48,534 bases of DNA from Thermoplasmata archaeon. Its GTDB lineage: Archaea; Thermoplasmatota; Thermoplasmata; Lutacidiplasmatales; UBA184. Positions within the stretch are counted from its first letter, which is position 1. Every line of letters begins with the position of its first letter. The translations under genes were made by a program, and so were the position numbers. Shown here piece by piece: positions 17,919 to 25,686 of this stretch. The notes beneath the pieces were generated by a model. It saw only the letters and a list, made by a program, of their open reading frames with translations. It ran no database searches and was not told the DNA's origin. The stretch lies in assembly GCA_021798195.1 (NCBI GenBank), contig JAJZYH010000011.1, positions 1-48,534 of the forward strand. The letters run 5' to 3'.

Positions 17919-18703
17919 CCGTGATCCCCCGAACGCATCCGCGCTACCGGAGCCTCCGGGTCCGGGCCGATCTCGCCGAGAAGATGCGGGAGGGCCTTGT
18001 GGCTCCAGAAGGGCTCATGGCCCACGGCCGCGGGGAGGCGTTCGATTATCTTCTGGGGGAGCGGACCTCGCCGGAGGCCCGGGCGGCCATCCGGGCCGCG
18101 GCGGCACGGATCCTCCTGGCGCGCCGCCCCGTCTTTTCCGTGAACGGGAACGTGGCGGCGTTGGCCGCGCGGGACGTCGCCCGACTGGTGGCTCGCTACC
18201 CCCGCCTCCGCGTGGAGGTGAACCTCTTCCACCGCACCCCCCAGCGGGCCCGGGATGTGGCCCAGGTGCTCCAAAGGGCGGGATTGCGGGAGATCCTCGG
18301 GATCCGACCCACCGCACGCCTGCGCGGGCTCCCCTCCGACCGGGGATGGGTCGACGCCCGCGGTATCCTCCGCGCGGATCTCGTGGTGGTTCCCCTGGAG
18401 GACGGGGACCGGGCAGAGGCGCTCCGTGCCGCCGGGAAGTGCGTGATCTCCATCGATCTCAACCCGCTCTCGCGCACCTCGCGCACCGCGGACCTCCCCA
18501 TCGTGGACGAGTTGACGCGGGCCCTGCGCCTCCTCGCGCGGGACCTCAAGGAGCTCTCCGGGGAACCGAAGGAGAGGCTCCGGGCCCTCGCGAGCGCGGT
18601 CCAGGGAGAGGATCTCAGGTCCCGGAGCCTCGAACGGATCCGGAAGCGCCTCCGGACCCTCGCCCGGGAGGAGCCGCGAGCACGGCCCGGGCCGGCGGGA
18701 TGA
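17915..18703 (+). CDS. Archaeal phosphopantothenate synthetase (4-phosphopantoate-beta-alanine ligase)
   Basis: 262 residues of the archaeal family COG1701, which joins 4-phosphopantoate to beta-alanine using ATP on the archaeal route to coenzyme A. Characteristic stretches are IPRTHPRYRSL, APEGLMAHGRGEAFDYLLGE, PVFSVNGNVAAL, EVNLFHRT, RGWVDARGI, VVPLEDGDRAEAL and SIDLNPLSRTSRTA. It begins inside the sfsA stop (ATGA), so translation is probably coupled. The Arg-rich tail overlaps the convergent GAF gene by 89 bases. The partner pantoate kinase is not in the window. Confidence 0.92.
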   Translation: MTVIPRTHPRYRSLRVRADLAEKMREGLVAPEGLMAHGRGEAFDYLLGERTSPEARAAIRAAAARILLARRPVFSVNGNVAALAARDVARLVARYPRLRVEVNLFHRTPQRARDVAQVLQRAGLREILGIRPTARLRGLPSDRGWVDARGILRADLVVVPLEDGDRAEALRAAGKCVISIDLNPLSRTSRTADLPIVDELTRALRLLARDLKELSGEPKERLRALASAVQGEDLRSRSLERIRKRLRTLAREEPRARPGPAG

Positions 18704-19160
18704 GCTGGACCGCGATCGCCTCCAGGAACCGGCGATCGGAGGCATCGTAGGCCGCCACCGCCTTCCCGTCGATGTCGATCTCCCCCAGGACCTCCCCTCC
18801 CTCCCGGATGGGAACCACGATCTCGCTGCGGGTATCGAGGAAGCAAGCGAGGTAGTCCGAGGAACTCCTCACGTCATCCACCGTCACCGTCCGCCGCTCC
18901 CTCGCCGCCATCCCGCAGATCCCCCGGTCCAGTGGGATCCGGGTGTGCTCCGTGGCCTGCTCTCCGTCCCAGGCCGCCAGGAAGAGCTCCCGTCCCTCGA
19001 GAAGGTAGATCCCCACCCAGCTGTAATGGGAAAATCCTCGCCGGAGCCAGGAGCAGATCCTCTCCAGGGCGGGGGCCCCCGGGGGCCCCTGGGAGATGAT
19101 CCGGGCCGCCTCGCGCAGGGCTTCCCGGTACCGTGGCTCGGGGATGTTCTCGGGAGACAT
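18615..19160 (-). CDS. GAF-domain protein resembling free methionine-(R)-sulfoxide reductase
   Basis: 181 residues, essentially one GAF domain. The segments WVGIYLLEG, TRIPLDRGICGMAA, YLACFLDTRSEIVVPI and GEIDIDG match fRMsr enzymes, which reduce free methionine-R-sulfoxide. C82 (GICG) and C106 (YLAC) correspond to two of the three redox cysteines of the E. coli enzyme. The third (VAC-x-RIP in E. coli) is replaced by ATEHTRIP. A reductase with two cysteines, or a small-molecule sensor, are both possible. Of two ATGs six bases apart I chose 19160 because GGAAGG is better spaced from it. The C-terminal Gly/Ser-rich tail overlaps the convergent gene. Confidence 0.75.
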   Translation of the reverse strand: MSPENIPEPRYREALREAARIISQGPPGAPALERICSWLRRGFSHYSWVGIYLLEGRELFLAAWDGEQATEHTRIPLDRGICGMAARERRTVTVDDVRSSSDYLACFLDTRSEIVVPIREGGEVLGEIDIDGKAVAAYDASDRRFLEAIAVQLIPPARAVLAAPPGRGSGGASGSVRGSGT

Positions 19161-19197
19161 CGCCATGGACCTTCCGTCACGCTCCGCGCGAAGGGGC

Positions 19198-19314
19198 GCC
19201 GAGGGGGAGAGTTTCCACCGGAGGGGAAGTCCCCCCACCGGTCTTTGAACTCCCGCGGTGGAGACCACCACGAGCTTTCCAGACTCGCGCCGTACCGGAC
19301 TGAGCCACCTCGGC
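19198..19314 (-). tRNA. tRNA-Ser(GGA) with a 33-base intron in the T-loop
   Basis: Read on the minus strand, acceptor GCCGAGG (19314-19308) pairs perfectly with CCTCGGC (19204-19198). The anticodon stem CGAGT/GCTCG closes the loop CTGGAAA, giving anticodon GGA. A long class II variable arm follows (GGTGG-TCT-CCACC), and the discriminator is G, as for serine. The T-stem GGGAG/CTCCC is intact, but the loop between its strands is 40 bases instead of 7. Removing about 33 bases (near 19212-19244) leaves TTCAACT, a normal T-loop, and an 84-base tRNA. The insert itself folds (ACCGG with CCGGT, GGGG with CCCC). CCA is not encoded. A TATA-like element lies about 30 bases upstream. Confidence 0.85.
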
Positions 19315-19340
19315 ACGCCCGGGCGAGGCAGTGTGGGGCC

Positions 19341-19349
19341 TCATATGAA
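19341..19349 (-). promoter_or_regulatory. TATA-like element for tRNA-Ser
   Basis: Read on the minus strand, TTCATATGA is centred about 31 bases before the first base of the mature tRNA, a normal archaeal spacing that leaves a leader of about five bases. Confidence 0.5.
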
Positions 19350-19392
19350 CATGACGGGCCTCGGAAGGGCCCGGTCGAGGGGGGAGGCACCC

Positions 19393-19635
19393 TCAGGGTT
19401 GATGCGGGGACCAGCCGCACCAGAGGCACTCGGCCTCCCGGTGGTCCGAGGCGTCCATCCGGACGCCGCAGGAGGGGCACTGGGTGGGCGCCGGACCCAC
19501 GAGGGAAAGACAATCGTGGCAGAACCCTCCCCGCCGATCCTGGGGGAGGACCACCAGTTCCTTTCCGCAACAAGCACAGTGCTGAAACCGTTCTTCCGGC
19601 GAGGAAAACGCGCGGGTATCCGCCACAGAAAGCAT
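19393..19635 (-). CDS. Small double zinc-ribbon protein
   Basis: 80 residues with cysteines at C20/C22/C23, C39-x2-C42, C53-x2-C56 and C70-x2-C73, enough for two zinc-ribbon sites. No other domain is visible and I do not recognise a specific family. Such proteins in archaea are often adaptors or nucleic-acid binders. An upstream ATG at 19665 overlaps the TATA-like element at 19661-19668, so the ATG at 19635, about 29 bases downstream of it, is the better start. It lies just upstream of tRNA-Ser on the same strand but has its own promoter. Confidence 0.7.
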   Translation of the reverse strand: MLSVADTRAFSSPEERFQHCACCGKELVVLPQDRRGGFCHDCLSLVGPAPTQCPSCGVRMDASDHREAECLWCGWSPHQP

Positions 19636-19660
19636 GCGGAGCGACCGAGGAGGGCCCACG

Positions 19661-19668
19661 TTCATAAA
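19661..19668 (-). promoter_or_regulatory. TATA-like element for the zinc-ribbon gene
   Basis: TTTATGAA on the minus strand is centred about 29 bases before ATG 19635. Confidence 0.45.
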
Positions 19669-19736
19669 CGTTCCCACGCGGGACGGACGACACCGGGCAT
19701 CCGGGCGCTCCGCCGAGGTTCCGAGAGGGCCCGGAG

Positions 19737-20486
19737 CTACGTTTCGCGCCATTGGGCCTTCTTCCAGGCCACCAGGAACAGGATGGCCGCGGCGAGGAGG
19801 AGGACCGCGACGTCGAGGAAGGCCTGGGAGAGCGAGAGGGAGGCCCCCGGTGCCCCGATGGACCCCTGGATGAGGTTCGCCGCCCACGTGGTGGGGATGG
19901 CGTAGGCGAGAGGGCGTATCCACGCTGGCAGGAAGGCGATGGGGTAGTACACGGGGGGGATCACCGAGAGCGCGATGGAGACCAGGGGGGAGATCACGAA
20001 GGTCTCCCGCACGTCCTGCAGGTAGGTGGCCAGGGTGAATCCCAGGGCGCTCGCGAAGATCCACAGGAGGACCAATCCCACGAAGACCCCGAGTCCGCCC
20101 AGGAGGAGGTAGGAGTGGAAGGAGAGGGAGAGGAGGACGAAGACCGCCATGCCCGGGATGGAATAGACGAACTCGCTGAGGGCCATGCCGGTGACGTAGA
20201 CCCCCGCGCTCACCGGGGAGGCCACCACCATCTCCTGGAGCTTCAGGTCCTGCTTGTAGTGCGTGAGATCCGCCTGGAGCGACGTGCCGATGGAGAGGAC
20301 CGTGAGGATCATCCCGCCGGCCACCGCGTACGGAAGGAGGCTATGGGGGGCGATGATGTAGAAGAAGAACAGGAAGGAGAACGGGCTCGTGAGGGTGTTG
20401 ATGAGGTAGAGGGGCTGGCGCCTCAGGGGAAGGAAGCCGTTCATGGAGATGAGGGCCCAGAGGCTCCGCATCCTATGTCGCGGCAT
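19737..20486 (-). CDS. ABC-2 type transporter permease
   Basis: 249 residues with six hydrophobic segments. The C-terminal half holds the ABC-2 layout, including LSVIPPVYYPIAFLPAWIRPLAYAIPTTWAANLI, which matches the conserved PVxxP...P...P pattern of drug- and polysaccharide-exporter permeases. The start overlaps the end of the ATPase gene by 14 bases, so the two form one exporter. The substrate is unknown; drug, lipid or signal peptide export are all possible. Confidence 0.85.
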   Translation of the reverse strand: MPRHRMRSLWALISMNGFLPLRRQPLYLINTLTSPFSFLFFFYIIAPHSLLPYAVAGGMILTVLSIGTSLQADLTHYKQDLKLQEMVVASPVSAGVYVTGMALSEFVYSIPGMAVFVLLSLSFHSYLLLGGLGVFVGLVLLWIFASALGFTLATYLQDVRETFVISPLVSIALSVIPPVYYPIAFLPAWIRPLAYAIPTTWAANLIQGSIGAPGASLSLSQAFLDVAVLLLAAAILFLVAWKKAQWRET

Positions 20487-21414
20487 CTTCCCCCACCTCC
20501 TCCGCCTCGATCTCCTTCCCCACGATCTGGACGAAGATGTCCTCGAGGCTCACCGGACCCAGGGAGATCCGGGCCCCCTTCTCCAGGGCCTTCCGGGAGA
20601 GCTCCCGGGCGGGCGCCTCGGAGGTGAAGAGGAGCCAGCGGGACCCGATCTGCGAGACCGGGCCGTAGGGAGCGAGGTCCTCCCGGCGGAACCCGCTCTC
20701 CACGGTGACCCGGTAGGGATACTGGACCCGCGAGGCGATCTCCGCCGGGGTCCCCTGGGCCAGGAGATGGCCTCCCTCCAGGACCGCGAGCCGGTCCGAG
20801 AGGTTCTCCGCCTCCTCCAGATAGTGGGTGGTGAGGAAGACGGTCCGGCGTTCCCGGGAGGCCTTCCGGATCGCCTCCCACACGCTCCGCCGGGCGAGCG
20901 GATCGAGACCCGTGGTGGGCTCGTCGAGGAAGAGGACCTCGGCGTCGGAGGCCATCACCATGGCCACCATGGACCGGCGCCGGAGCCCTCCGGAAAGGCG
21001 GTTCACCTGCGTATCTCCCCACTTCGAGATCTCCAGTTGGGCCAGGGCATCCTTGGCGCGGGCCCGCGCCTCCCGCACGGGGGCTCCCCGGAGGCGCAGA
21101 TAATAGCTCACGAGCTCGAGGGGGGTCATCCAGTAGAGCGGCCGGGATTCCTGGGGGATCACGGCGATGCGTTCCCGCACCTCGTCGGCCTGGGTGACCA
21201 CGTCCAACCCCAGGACCTCCAAGGACCCCGAGGTGGGCAGGAGGGAGGTGGAGGAGATGCGGACGAACGTGGTCTTCCCGGCCCCGTTCCTCCCGATGAG
21301 TCCCAGGACACAGCCGGAGGGGACGGTGAGGTCCACGCCCACGAGGGCATCGTGGAACCCGCCCCTCCAGTGGTACCTCCGCCCAAGACCCCGGGCGTGG
21401 AGCGCCTCCGCCAT
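20473..21414 (-). CDS. ABC transporter ATP-binding protein (ABC-2 exporter)
   Basis: 313 residues. Walker A is GRNGAGKT (41-48), the Q-loop Gln is at 88 (VIPQES), the signature is LSGGLRRR (140-147), Walker B is LFLDEP (161-166), the D-loop is TTGLD and the switch His is in LTTHYLEEA. A C-terminal domain of about 90 residues is typical of DrrA/NatA-type exporters. The ATG at 21414 lies about 30 bases from the TATA-like element at 21441-21447. An in-frame ATG at 21441 overlaps that element and is less likely. Partner permease is at 19737-20486. Confidence 0.9.
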   Translation of the reverse strand: MAEALHARGLGRRYHWRGGFHDALVGVDLTVPSGCVLGLIGRNGAGKTTFVRISSTSLLPTSGSLEVLGLDVVTQADEVRERIAVIPQESRPLYWMTPLELVSYYLRLRGAPVREARARAKDALAQLEISKWGDTQVNRLSGGLRRRSMVAMVMASDAEVLFLDEPTTGLDPLARRSVWEAIRKASRERRTVFLTTHYLEEAENLSDRLAVLEGGHLLAQGTPAEIASRVQYPYRVTVESGFRREDLAPYGPVSQIGSRWLLFTSEAPARELSRKALEKGARISLGPVSLEDIFVQIVGKEIEAEEVGEDAAT

Positions 21415-21440
21415 CGGGGCGTGGGGGAAGCCCGAGGCCA

Positions 21441-21447
21441 CTTAACG
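21441..21447 (-). promoter_or_regulatory. TATA-like element for the ABC exporter
   Basis: CGTTAAG on the minus strand, centred about 30 bases before ATG 21414. Confidence 0.4.
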
Positions 21448-21475
21448 GAATGGGTGGGGGAGAGTCGCCCGCCCC

Positions 21476-22543
21476 CTAGCTCAGGACTTCCGTGAGGCGC
21501 TCCTCGTCCATGGCCTGCCGGAGTTCCTGGGCGATGCGGCGTCCCGTGGAAAGCTCCGGGGCCAGCATGTCGGAGTACGGGGATCCCCGGATGAAGAGGT
21601 TCGTCCCCGCGACGATCCGCGTGGAGATCTCGAAGACCTTGAACTCGAGCTCCTCGGTCATGATCCCCTCCACGCAGAAGGGGCCCACCATCCCGCCGAA
21701 GAGCTCGATGGACTTCTCGATGATGCGCTCCCCGATCTCGAAGACCTGGGGGAGGAGCGACTCCCGGAGCACCACGGCCACGTTCCCGGTGACCACGAAC
21801 GTGGGGCGGATCCCCGAACGGAGGAGCTTCTCCTGGCTCCCCAGCTTGTAGAGTTCGTCGATGTTCGCCTCATCCCGGCGGTCCATGCCCAGGAGCTCCA
21901 GGGAGCCGTGACCCACCCGGTACCCGGATTCCTTGAGCGGGGAGTAGAAGAAGTGGATGTAATAGCGCGTCCCGATGACGTACTGCTGGATGACGTGCGG
22001 GCCCTTGATCTCCACCGATTCGAGGTCCTTGCGGTCCTTGGCGAGGATGAAACCGCGCCCCCCCTTGGCCCCGTAGTACTTCACGATGACCGGTCCATCC
22101 ACCTCGTCGATGGAGCGGTACTTCCGGGGCATGGCCACTCCGGCCCCTTCGAGCCAGATGCGCTCCTTCTCCCGGTCCGACTCCCATTCCATGACCCGCC
22201 GGTTCCCGAAGACGGGGATCCGGAGCTGGTTGAACACCGCGGGCCCCACGTACTCCACGAACGAGCCGGTGGGGACGATCACGGAGGCCGATTCCCGGAG
22301 CCGCTTCTCGTGGCGCGCGATCTGGGAGAACTTGGGGAGGACGAGGAACTCATCCGGCTTCGCGAGCGGGAAGGCGTCGTAGAATCGGGGAGGGTGCCCC
22401 TCGGCGACCCCCAGCGTCCGGAACTTCTCCACGCGGGCCCCGTGGAAGATCTGCAGGCTCGAGTGGGAACAGATGGTGGTGATGGTGGGGGTCTTCCCCT
22501 GGAGGCCACCAAGGGATTCTTCGGTGGAAAGTTCGATTCCCAT
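21476..22543 (-). CDS. purP: FAICAR synthetase PurP
   Basis: 355 residues, full length. PurP is the archaeal ATP-grasp ligase that formylates AICAR with free formate in purine synthesis, replacing the folate-dependent bacterial step. Diagnostic stretches are ICSHSSLQIFHGA near the start (substrate loop), VPTGSFVEYVG, VIVKYYGAKGGRGF, IQQYVIGTRYYIHFFYSP, GPFCVEGI and EFKVFEISTRIVAGTN with metal-binding acidic residues. ATG 22543 is about 25 bases from a TATA-like CATATG. A paralogue without synthetase activity exists in some archaea, so exact activity is inferred. Confidence 0.92.
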   Translation of the reverse strand: MGIELSTEESLGGLQGKTPTITTICSHSSLQIFHGARVEKFRTLGVAEGHPPRFYDAFPLAKPDEFLVLPKFSQIARHEKRLRESASVIVPTGSFVEYVGPAVFNQLRIPVFGNRRVMEWESDREKERIWLEGAGVAMPRKYRSIDEVDGPVIVKYYGAKGGRGFILAKDRKDLESVEIKGPHVIQQYVIGTRYYIHFFYSPLKESGYRVGHGSLELLGMDRRDEANIDELYKLGSQEKLLRSGIRPTFVVTGNVAVVLRESLLPQVFEIGERIIEKSIELFGGMVGPFCVEGIMTEELEFKVFEISTRIVAGTNLFIRGSPYSDMLAPELSTGRRIAQELRQAMDEERLTEVLS

Positions 22544-22564
22544 ACGGTGGAGAAACCGATGCCC

Positions 22565-22570
22565 CATATG
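22565..22570 (-). promoter_or_regulatory. TATA-like element for purP
   Basis: CATATG centred about 25 bases before ATG 22543, consistent with a leaderless transcript. Confidence 0.4.
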
Positions 22571-22656
22571 GGACTTTCGGATGCCGGCGGACCCGTCCGG
22601 TCCCGCTCCCCGTGGACCCACGGGGGGAGGAGGACCGGCCGGGTTCATACGACGGC

Positions 22657-22665
22657 TTGATACAT
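22657..22665 (+). promoter_or_regulatory. TATA-like element for the 22688 gene
   Basis: TTGATACAT is centred about 27 bases before ATG 22688. Confidence 0.4.
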
Positions 22666-22687
22666 CCCCTCCCAAGTCTCGGATGGT

Positions 22688-23290
22688 ATGGCCGACGCGC
22701 CCAAGGAAGCTCCCGATCCCGCGGCCTGGCTCTCGGACCTCATGAAGGAGGGCCAGGTGCCCATCCGGGAGACCGAGCCGCGACCCACCCGGGTGGTGAA
22801 GCAGGGGTTCAACTGGGTCCTGGAAAGCCCCCGGCGGCGCAAGGCCTTCGCCTACTCCATCCGGGTCCTGCTCATCGTGGGGATGCTGGGCCTCGCCACC
22901 GCCGCCATCTACCCGGAGCTCACCAATGCGGGGAACCCTCCGGTCCAGGACCCCCTCACCCAGCAGGCGACATGGACGATCCCTTCCGGGAACGTCTCGG
23001 GGGTGGTGGGACTTGTCACGGGCGACGACATGATCGAGGGGAACTTCACCCTCCTGGGGCCCCCTAACGGAACGCTCGTCTTCTACATCGTGAACGCCCC
23101 GGGGAACGAGAGCTGGACCCACCTCGTGGAGCATCCCCTCTATGAGTCGGCCCCGCTCACCCACATGTGGTTCAACTTCACGGCCCCCCTCACGGGGAAC
23201 TACGGGTTCCTGCTCTACAACCCGAACCCCGGCGTCACGGAAGAGGCGATCCTCACCACAGTGTACTTCTCGAGTCTCCCCCCGGCATAG
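22688..23290 (+). CDS. Single-pass membrane protein with extracellular beta domain
   Basis: 200 residues. A charged cytoplasmic N-terminus of about 57 residues is followed by one membrane segment (YSIRVLLIVGMLGLATAAIY, about 56-75). The C-terminal domain of about 120 residues is rich in Thr, Asn and Pro with N-x-T sequons and alternating hydrophobics, suggesting a beta sandwich facing outward. No family is recognised. It is divergent from purP and convergent with the nuclease gene at 23318. Confidence 0.65.
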   Translation: MADAPKEAPDPAAWLSDLMKEGQVPIRETEPRPTRVVKQGFNWVLESPRRRKAFAYSIRVLLIVGMLGLATAAIYPELTNAGNPPVQDPLTQQATWTIPSGNVSGVVGLVTGDDMIEGNFTLLGPPNGTLVFYIVNAPGNESWTHLVEHPLYESAPLTHMWFNFTAPLTGNYGFLLYNPNPGVTEEAILTTVYFSSLPPA

Positions 23291-23317
23291 GAAGGGGGAG
23301 AGGGAGAGGCCGGGGGG

Positions 23318-24511
23318 CTAGAAGGCCCCCGGACCTTCCAGATCGAGGTGCCAGCTGACCTCCCGCGAGGTGAGGGCCAGGAGCTCCCGGCGCAGGGCCG
23401 GGGGAAGCCGTGGGTCGTGCCGCCGAAGAGCCACCCGGTCGGGGTCATCGGATGGAGGGGAGGGGGGCCGGACCCCATGGACGGGGAACCGGGCGAGGGC
23501 TTCGGGAAGGGGCACGGTCCAGCGGGCTTCCCTCCGGAGGTGGATCTGCGAGCCGTTCGCTCCCGGGAGCCGACGGATGTCCAGTCGCTTCGCCTCCGCC
23601 TGGATCTCCCGGGTCACCTCTTCCAGTTCGGAAGGGAGCGGGGAGGGGCGCGCCCGGAGCTCTCGATACCGGCGGACGAGTTCGGCCACCCGCTCCCGGT
23701 CTTGGGAAGGCACCTCCCGGAACTCCGGGCAGAGGCGACGGAACTCGCACCACTTGCAGTAGGGCCCCGGCGTGGGATCCTGGTCGTCGGACCGGATGCC
23801 ATCGGCCACCTCCCCCAGGCGCATGGCGAGGTCGGCGACGCGGTCCCGGTCCCGGGCGGGGGAGCGCAGAGGCGTCAGAGAGCGCAGGTGGTAGAGGGTG
23901 AGCCTTTCCACGGGGAGATCGTAGTTCCCTTCCACCAACATCTGGTAGAGGGTGAGCTGGTCGGACTCGGCGGCATCCCGGAGGGAGAGTTCCCGGGTGG
24001 TCTTGTAGTCCAGCACCTCGAGGCCCCCCTCCGGGCGCCGGTCGATCCGATCGATGATCCCATGGACCGGAAGGCCCTCCACGGTGGTCGCGAGTTCCTT
24101 TTCCACGGCGAGGGGCATGGGAAGCTCCGCCGAGAACACCCGGTGGAACCGGATGAGGAGGTCCCGACCCAGGTCGAAGTAGCGCTTCTCCTCCTCGGGA
24201 CTGGAATACCCCTCACGGACCCAGTGCCTCTCGTACAGGGCGAGGAGCTCCTCCACGGAGAGGATCCGGGGAGCCTCCCCGGGAAAATCGAGGAGCGTCG
24301 TCTGCCGCCCCAACCGGCGACCGTCCCCCCCCGAGGGCGTGGCCACCAACGGCGCCACGAACTCTTCCAGGGCGGAATGGATGGAGCGGCCGAAGCTGAA
24401 GTAGCTCCGGGGGGCTTCGGGCAGACGGTCCAGGTAGAGGAACTTCCATCGCTGGGGGCATTCGGAGTATGTCCGGAAGCCCGAGTACGAAAGGACTGGA
24501 ACCTTCCCCAT
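23318..24511 (-). CDS. RecB/Cas4-like PD-(D/E)xK nuclease with probable iron-sulfur cluster
   Basis: 397 residues. Nuclease motifs in order are H45 (RSIHSALEE), E137 (AVEKEL), D154 (GIIDRID), D168-Y-K170 (LDYKT) and Q185-x3-Y189. A lone Cys at 18 (SECPQRWKF) plus C252, C255 and C261 (YCKWCEFRRLC) match the four-cysteine iron-sulfur staple of Cas4/AddB/Dna2-type nucleases. The last 130 residues are an Arg-rich extension I do not recognise. No cas genes or repeats are in the window, so a DNA-repair role is more likely than CRISPR adaptation. ATG 24511 is about 28 bases from GTTTAAC. Confidence 0.85.
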   Translation of the reverse strand: MGKVPVLSYSGFRTYSECPQRWKFLYLDRLPEAPRSYFSFGRSIHSALEEFVAPLVATPSGGDGRRLGRQTTLLDFPGEAPRILSVEELLALYERHWVREGYSSPEEEKRYFDLGRDLLIRFHRVFSAELPMPLAVEKELATTVEGLPVHGIIDRIDRRPEGGLEVLDYKTTRELSLRDAAESDQLTLYQMLVEGNYDLPVERLTLYHLRSLTPLRSPARDRDRVADLAMRLGEVADGIRSDDQDPTPGPYCKWCEFRRLCPEFREVPSQDRERVAELVRRYRELRARPSPLPSELEEVTREIQAEAKRLDIRRLPGANGSQIHLRREARWTVPLPEALARFPVHGVRPPSPPSDDPDRVALRRHDPRLPPALRRELLALTSREVSWHLDLEGPGAF

Positions 24512-24535
24512 CCCTGCCGTGCATCCCGCACGTGC

Positions 24536-24542
24536 GTTTAAC
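24536..24542 (-). promoter_or_regulatory. TATA-like element for the nuclease gene
   Basis: GTTTAAC is centred about 28 bases before ATG 24511. Confidence 0.4.
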
Positions 24543-24562
24543 TGTGCCCCGTTCCGCCGTCG

Positions 24563-24582
24563 CCGGCCTCGGCTTTGGCCGG
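24563..24582 (-). other. Hairpin after the TFB gene
   Basis: CCGGCC and GGCCGG flank an eight-base loop, 22 bases beyond the TFB stop and just before the nuclease promoter. It could end TFB transcripts, although it is not followed by a T-run on the minus strand. Confidence 0.3.
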
Positions 24583-24603
24583 AGAACGCCTCCGGAACGG
24601 GGC

Positions 24604-25656
24604 TCAATGGAGGGACGGGGTCGGGGGGGACGTCGGGGCGGCGAGGTGCGCCGACGGGTTCGCCAGGTTCCGGGGCAGTCCCAGGAGCTTGAGGAGCTCC
24701 TTGTAGTGGTTCCGGATGGTCACAGGCGTCACGTTGGCCACCGCGGCGATGCGGTCCTGGCTCCGGGGCTCTCCCAGGAGGTTCGACGCGATGTAGATGA
24801 TGGTGGCCAGGATCCCGTTGGGAAGGACCCCGCTCGTGGAGTAGATCTTCTCCACCTGGGCCAGCATGTCCAGGACCTTCTGGCGGACCTCCTTGGAGAG
24901 GTTGAGGTCCTGGGTGAAGCGGACGAGGTAATCCCGGGGCTCCACCGGCCGCAGCCCGAGGCGCAGCTCCCGGGCGAGGACCGTGTAGGCGCGCCCCACC
25001 TCGATCTTCGTGGCCTTGGACTGGGAGACGATCTCCTTCATGGTCCGGGGGACCCGGCACTGGCGGCACGCGGCATAGATGCTCGCCGCCACCAGCGCCA
25101 CGATCTTCTTCCCCCGGGTGGCCTTGCTCTCCAGCGCCTTCCGGTAGATGTAGGTGGCCGAGAGGCGCACTTCGCGCGAAAGTCCCAAGGACCCGGCGAG
25201 GCGGTTGAGCTCGTCGAGGGCCACCGAGAGGTTCCTCTGGTGCGTCCGGCCCGACCGGAGCCGGTGGTTCAATTTCCGGAGATGGTAGTACTTGAGCGAC
25301 GTCGTGCGCGACAGGGCGTTGCCCTGGAAGTCCCGCGTGGGCATCCCGATGTCGCTGAAGAGTCCCTTGTCCGGCATGAGGGGATTCATCGCGGGGCCGT
25401 AGCCCCGGGCCTCCCGGCCCGTGTCCTCCTTGGGGCCCCGGGGAGCCCGGTCGCTCATGAGGGAGCTCATGTCGTCGGAGACGAGGCCACAGTCGTTGCA
25501 GACCATCTCCCCGCGCACCTCATCGCGGGTGAGGTGCACGCTCCCGCAGCTCCGACACCCTCGGGCCGGCGCCACGACGTCCGCCAGGCCACCGGAGGTG
25601 TTGCCCGATACGGATACGTGTGCATCCACATCGGGAGAACTAGCGTCGGCCTTCAC
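24604..25656 (-). CDS. tfb: Transcription initiation factor B (TFB)
   Basis: About 350 residues. TFB binds TBP and the BRE next to the TATA box and recruits archaeal RNA polymerase. The N-terminal zinc ribbon is CRSCGSVHLTRDEVRGEMVC followed by NDCGLV. The B-reader/linker region and two cyclin repeats follow (first around LNRLAGSLGLSREVRLSATYIYRKAL, second around LNLSKEVRQKVLDMLAQVEKIY), with the HTH-like ATKIEVGRAYTVLARE. Upstream in-frame starts overlap or precede the TATA-like element at 25687-25695. The GTG at 25656 is the first start after the predicted transcription start, but a later start is possible. Confidence 0.93.
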   Translation of the reverse strand: MKADASSPDVDAHVSVSGNTSGGLADVVAPARGCRSCGSVHLTRDEVRGEMVCNDCGLVSDDMSSLMSDRAPRGPKEDTGREARGYGPAMNPLMPDKGLFSDIGMPTRDFQGNALSRTTSLKYYHLRKLNHRLRSGRTHQRNLSVALDELNRLAGSLGLSREVRLSATYIYRKALESKATRGKKIVALVAASIYAACRQCRVPRTMKEIVSQSKATKIEVGRAYTVLARELRLGLRPVEPRDYLVRFTQDLNLSKEVRQKVLDMLAQVEKIYSTSGVLPNGILATIIYIASNLLGEPRSQDRIAAVANVTPVTIRNHYKELLKLLGLPRNLANPSAHLAAPTSPPTPSLH

Positions 25657-25686
25657 GTTCGGGTGCTTCGCGCCACGCCATTTTGC

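Noticed and set aside
19393-19665. ATG at 19665 as start of the zinc-ribbon protein
   Set aside because: This ATG lies inside the likely TATA-like element. The ATG at 19635 fits the promoter spacing.
23318-24511. Cas4 and a CRISPR system
   Set aside because: No repeats, spacers or other cas genes occur in the window, and the Cas4-like motifs are shared with repair nucleases.
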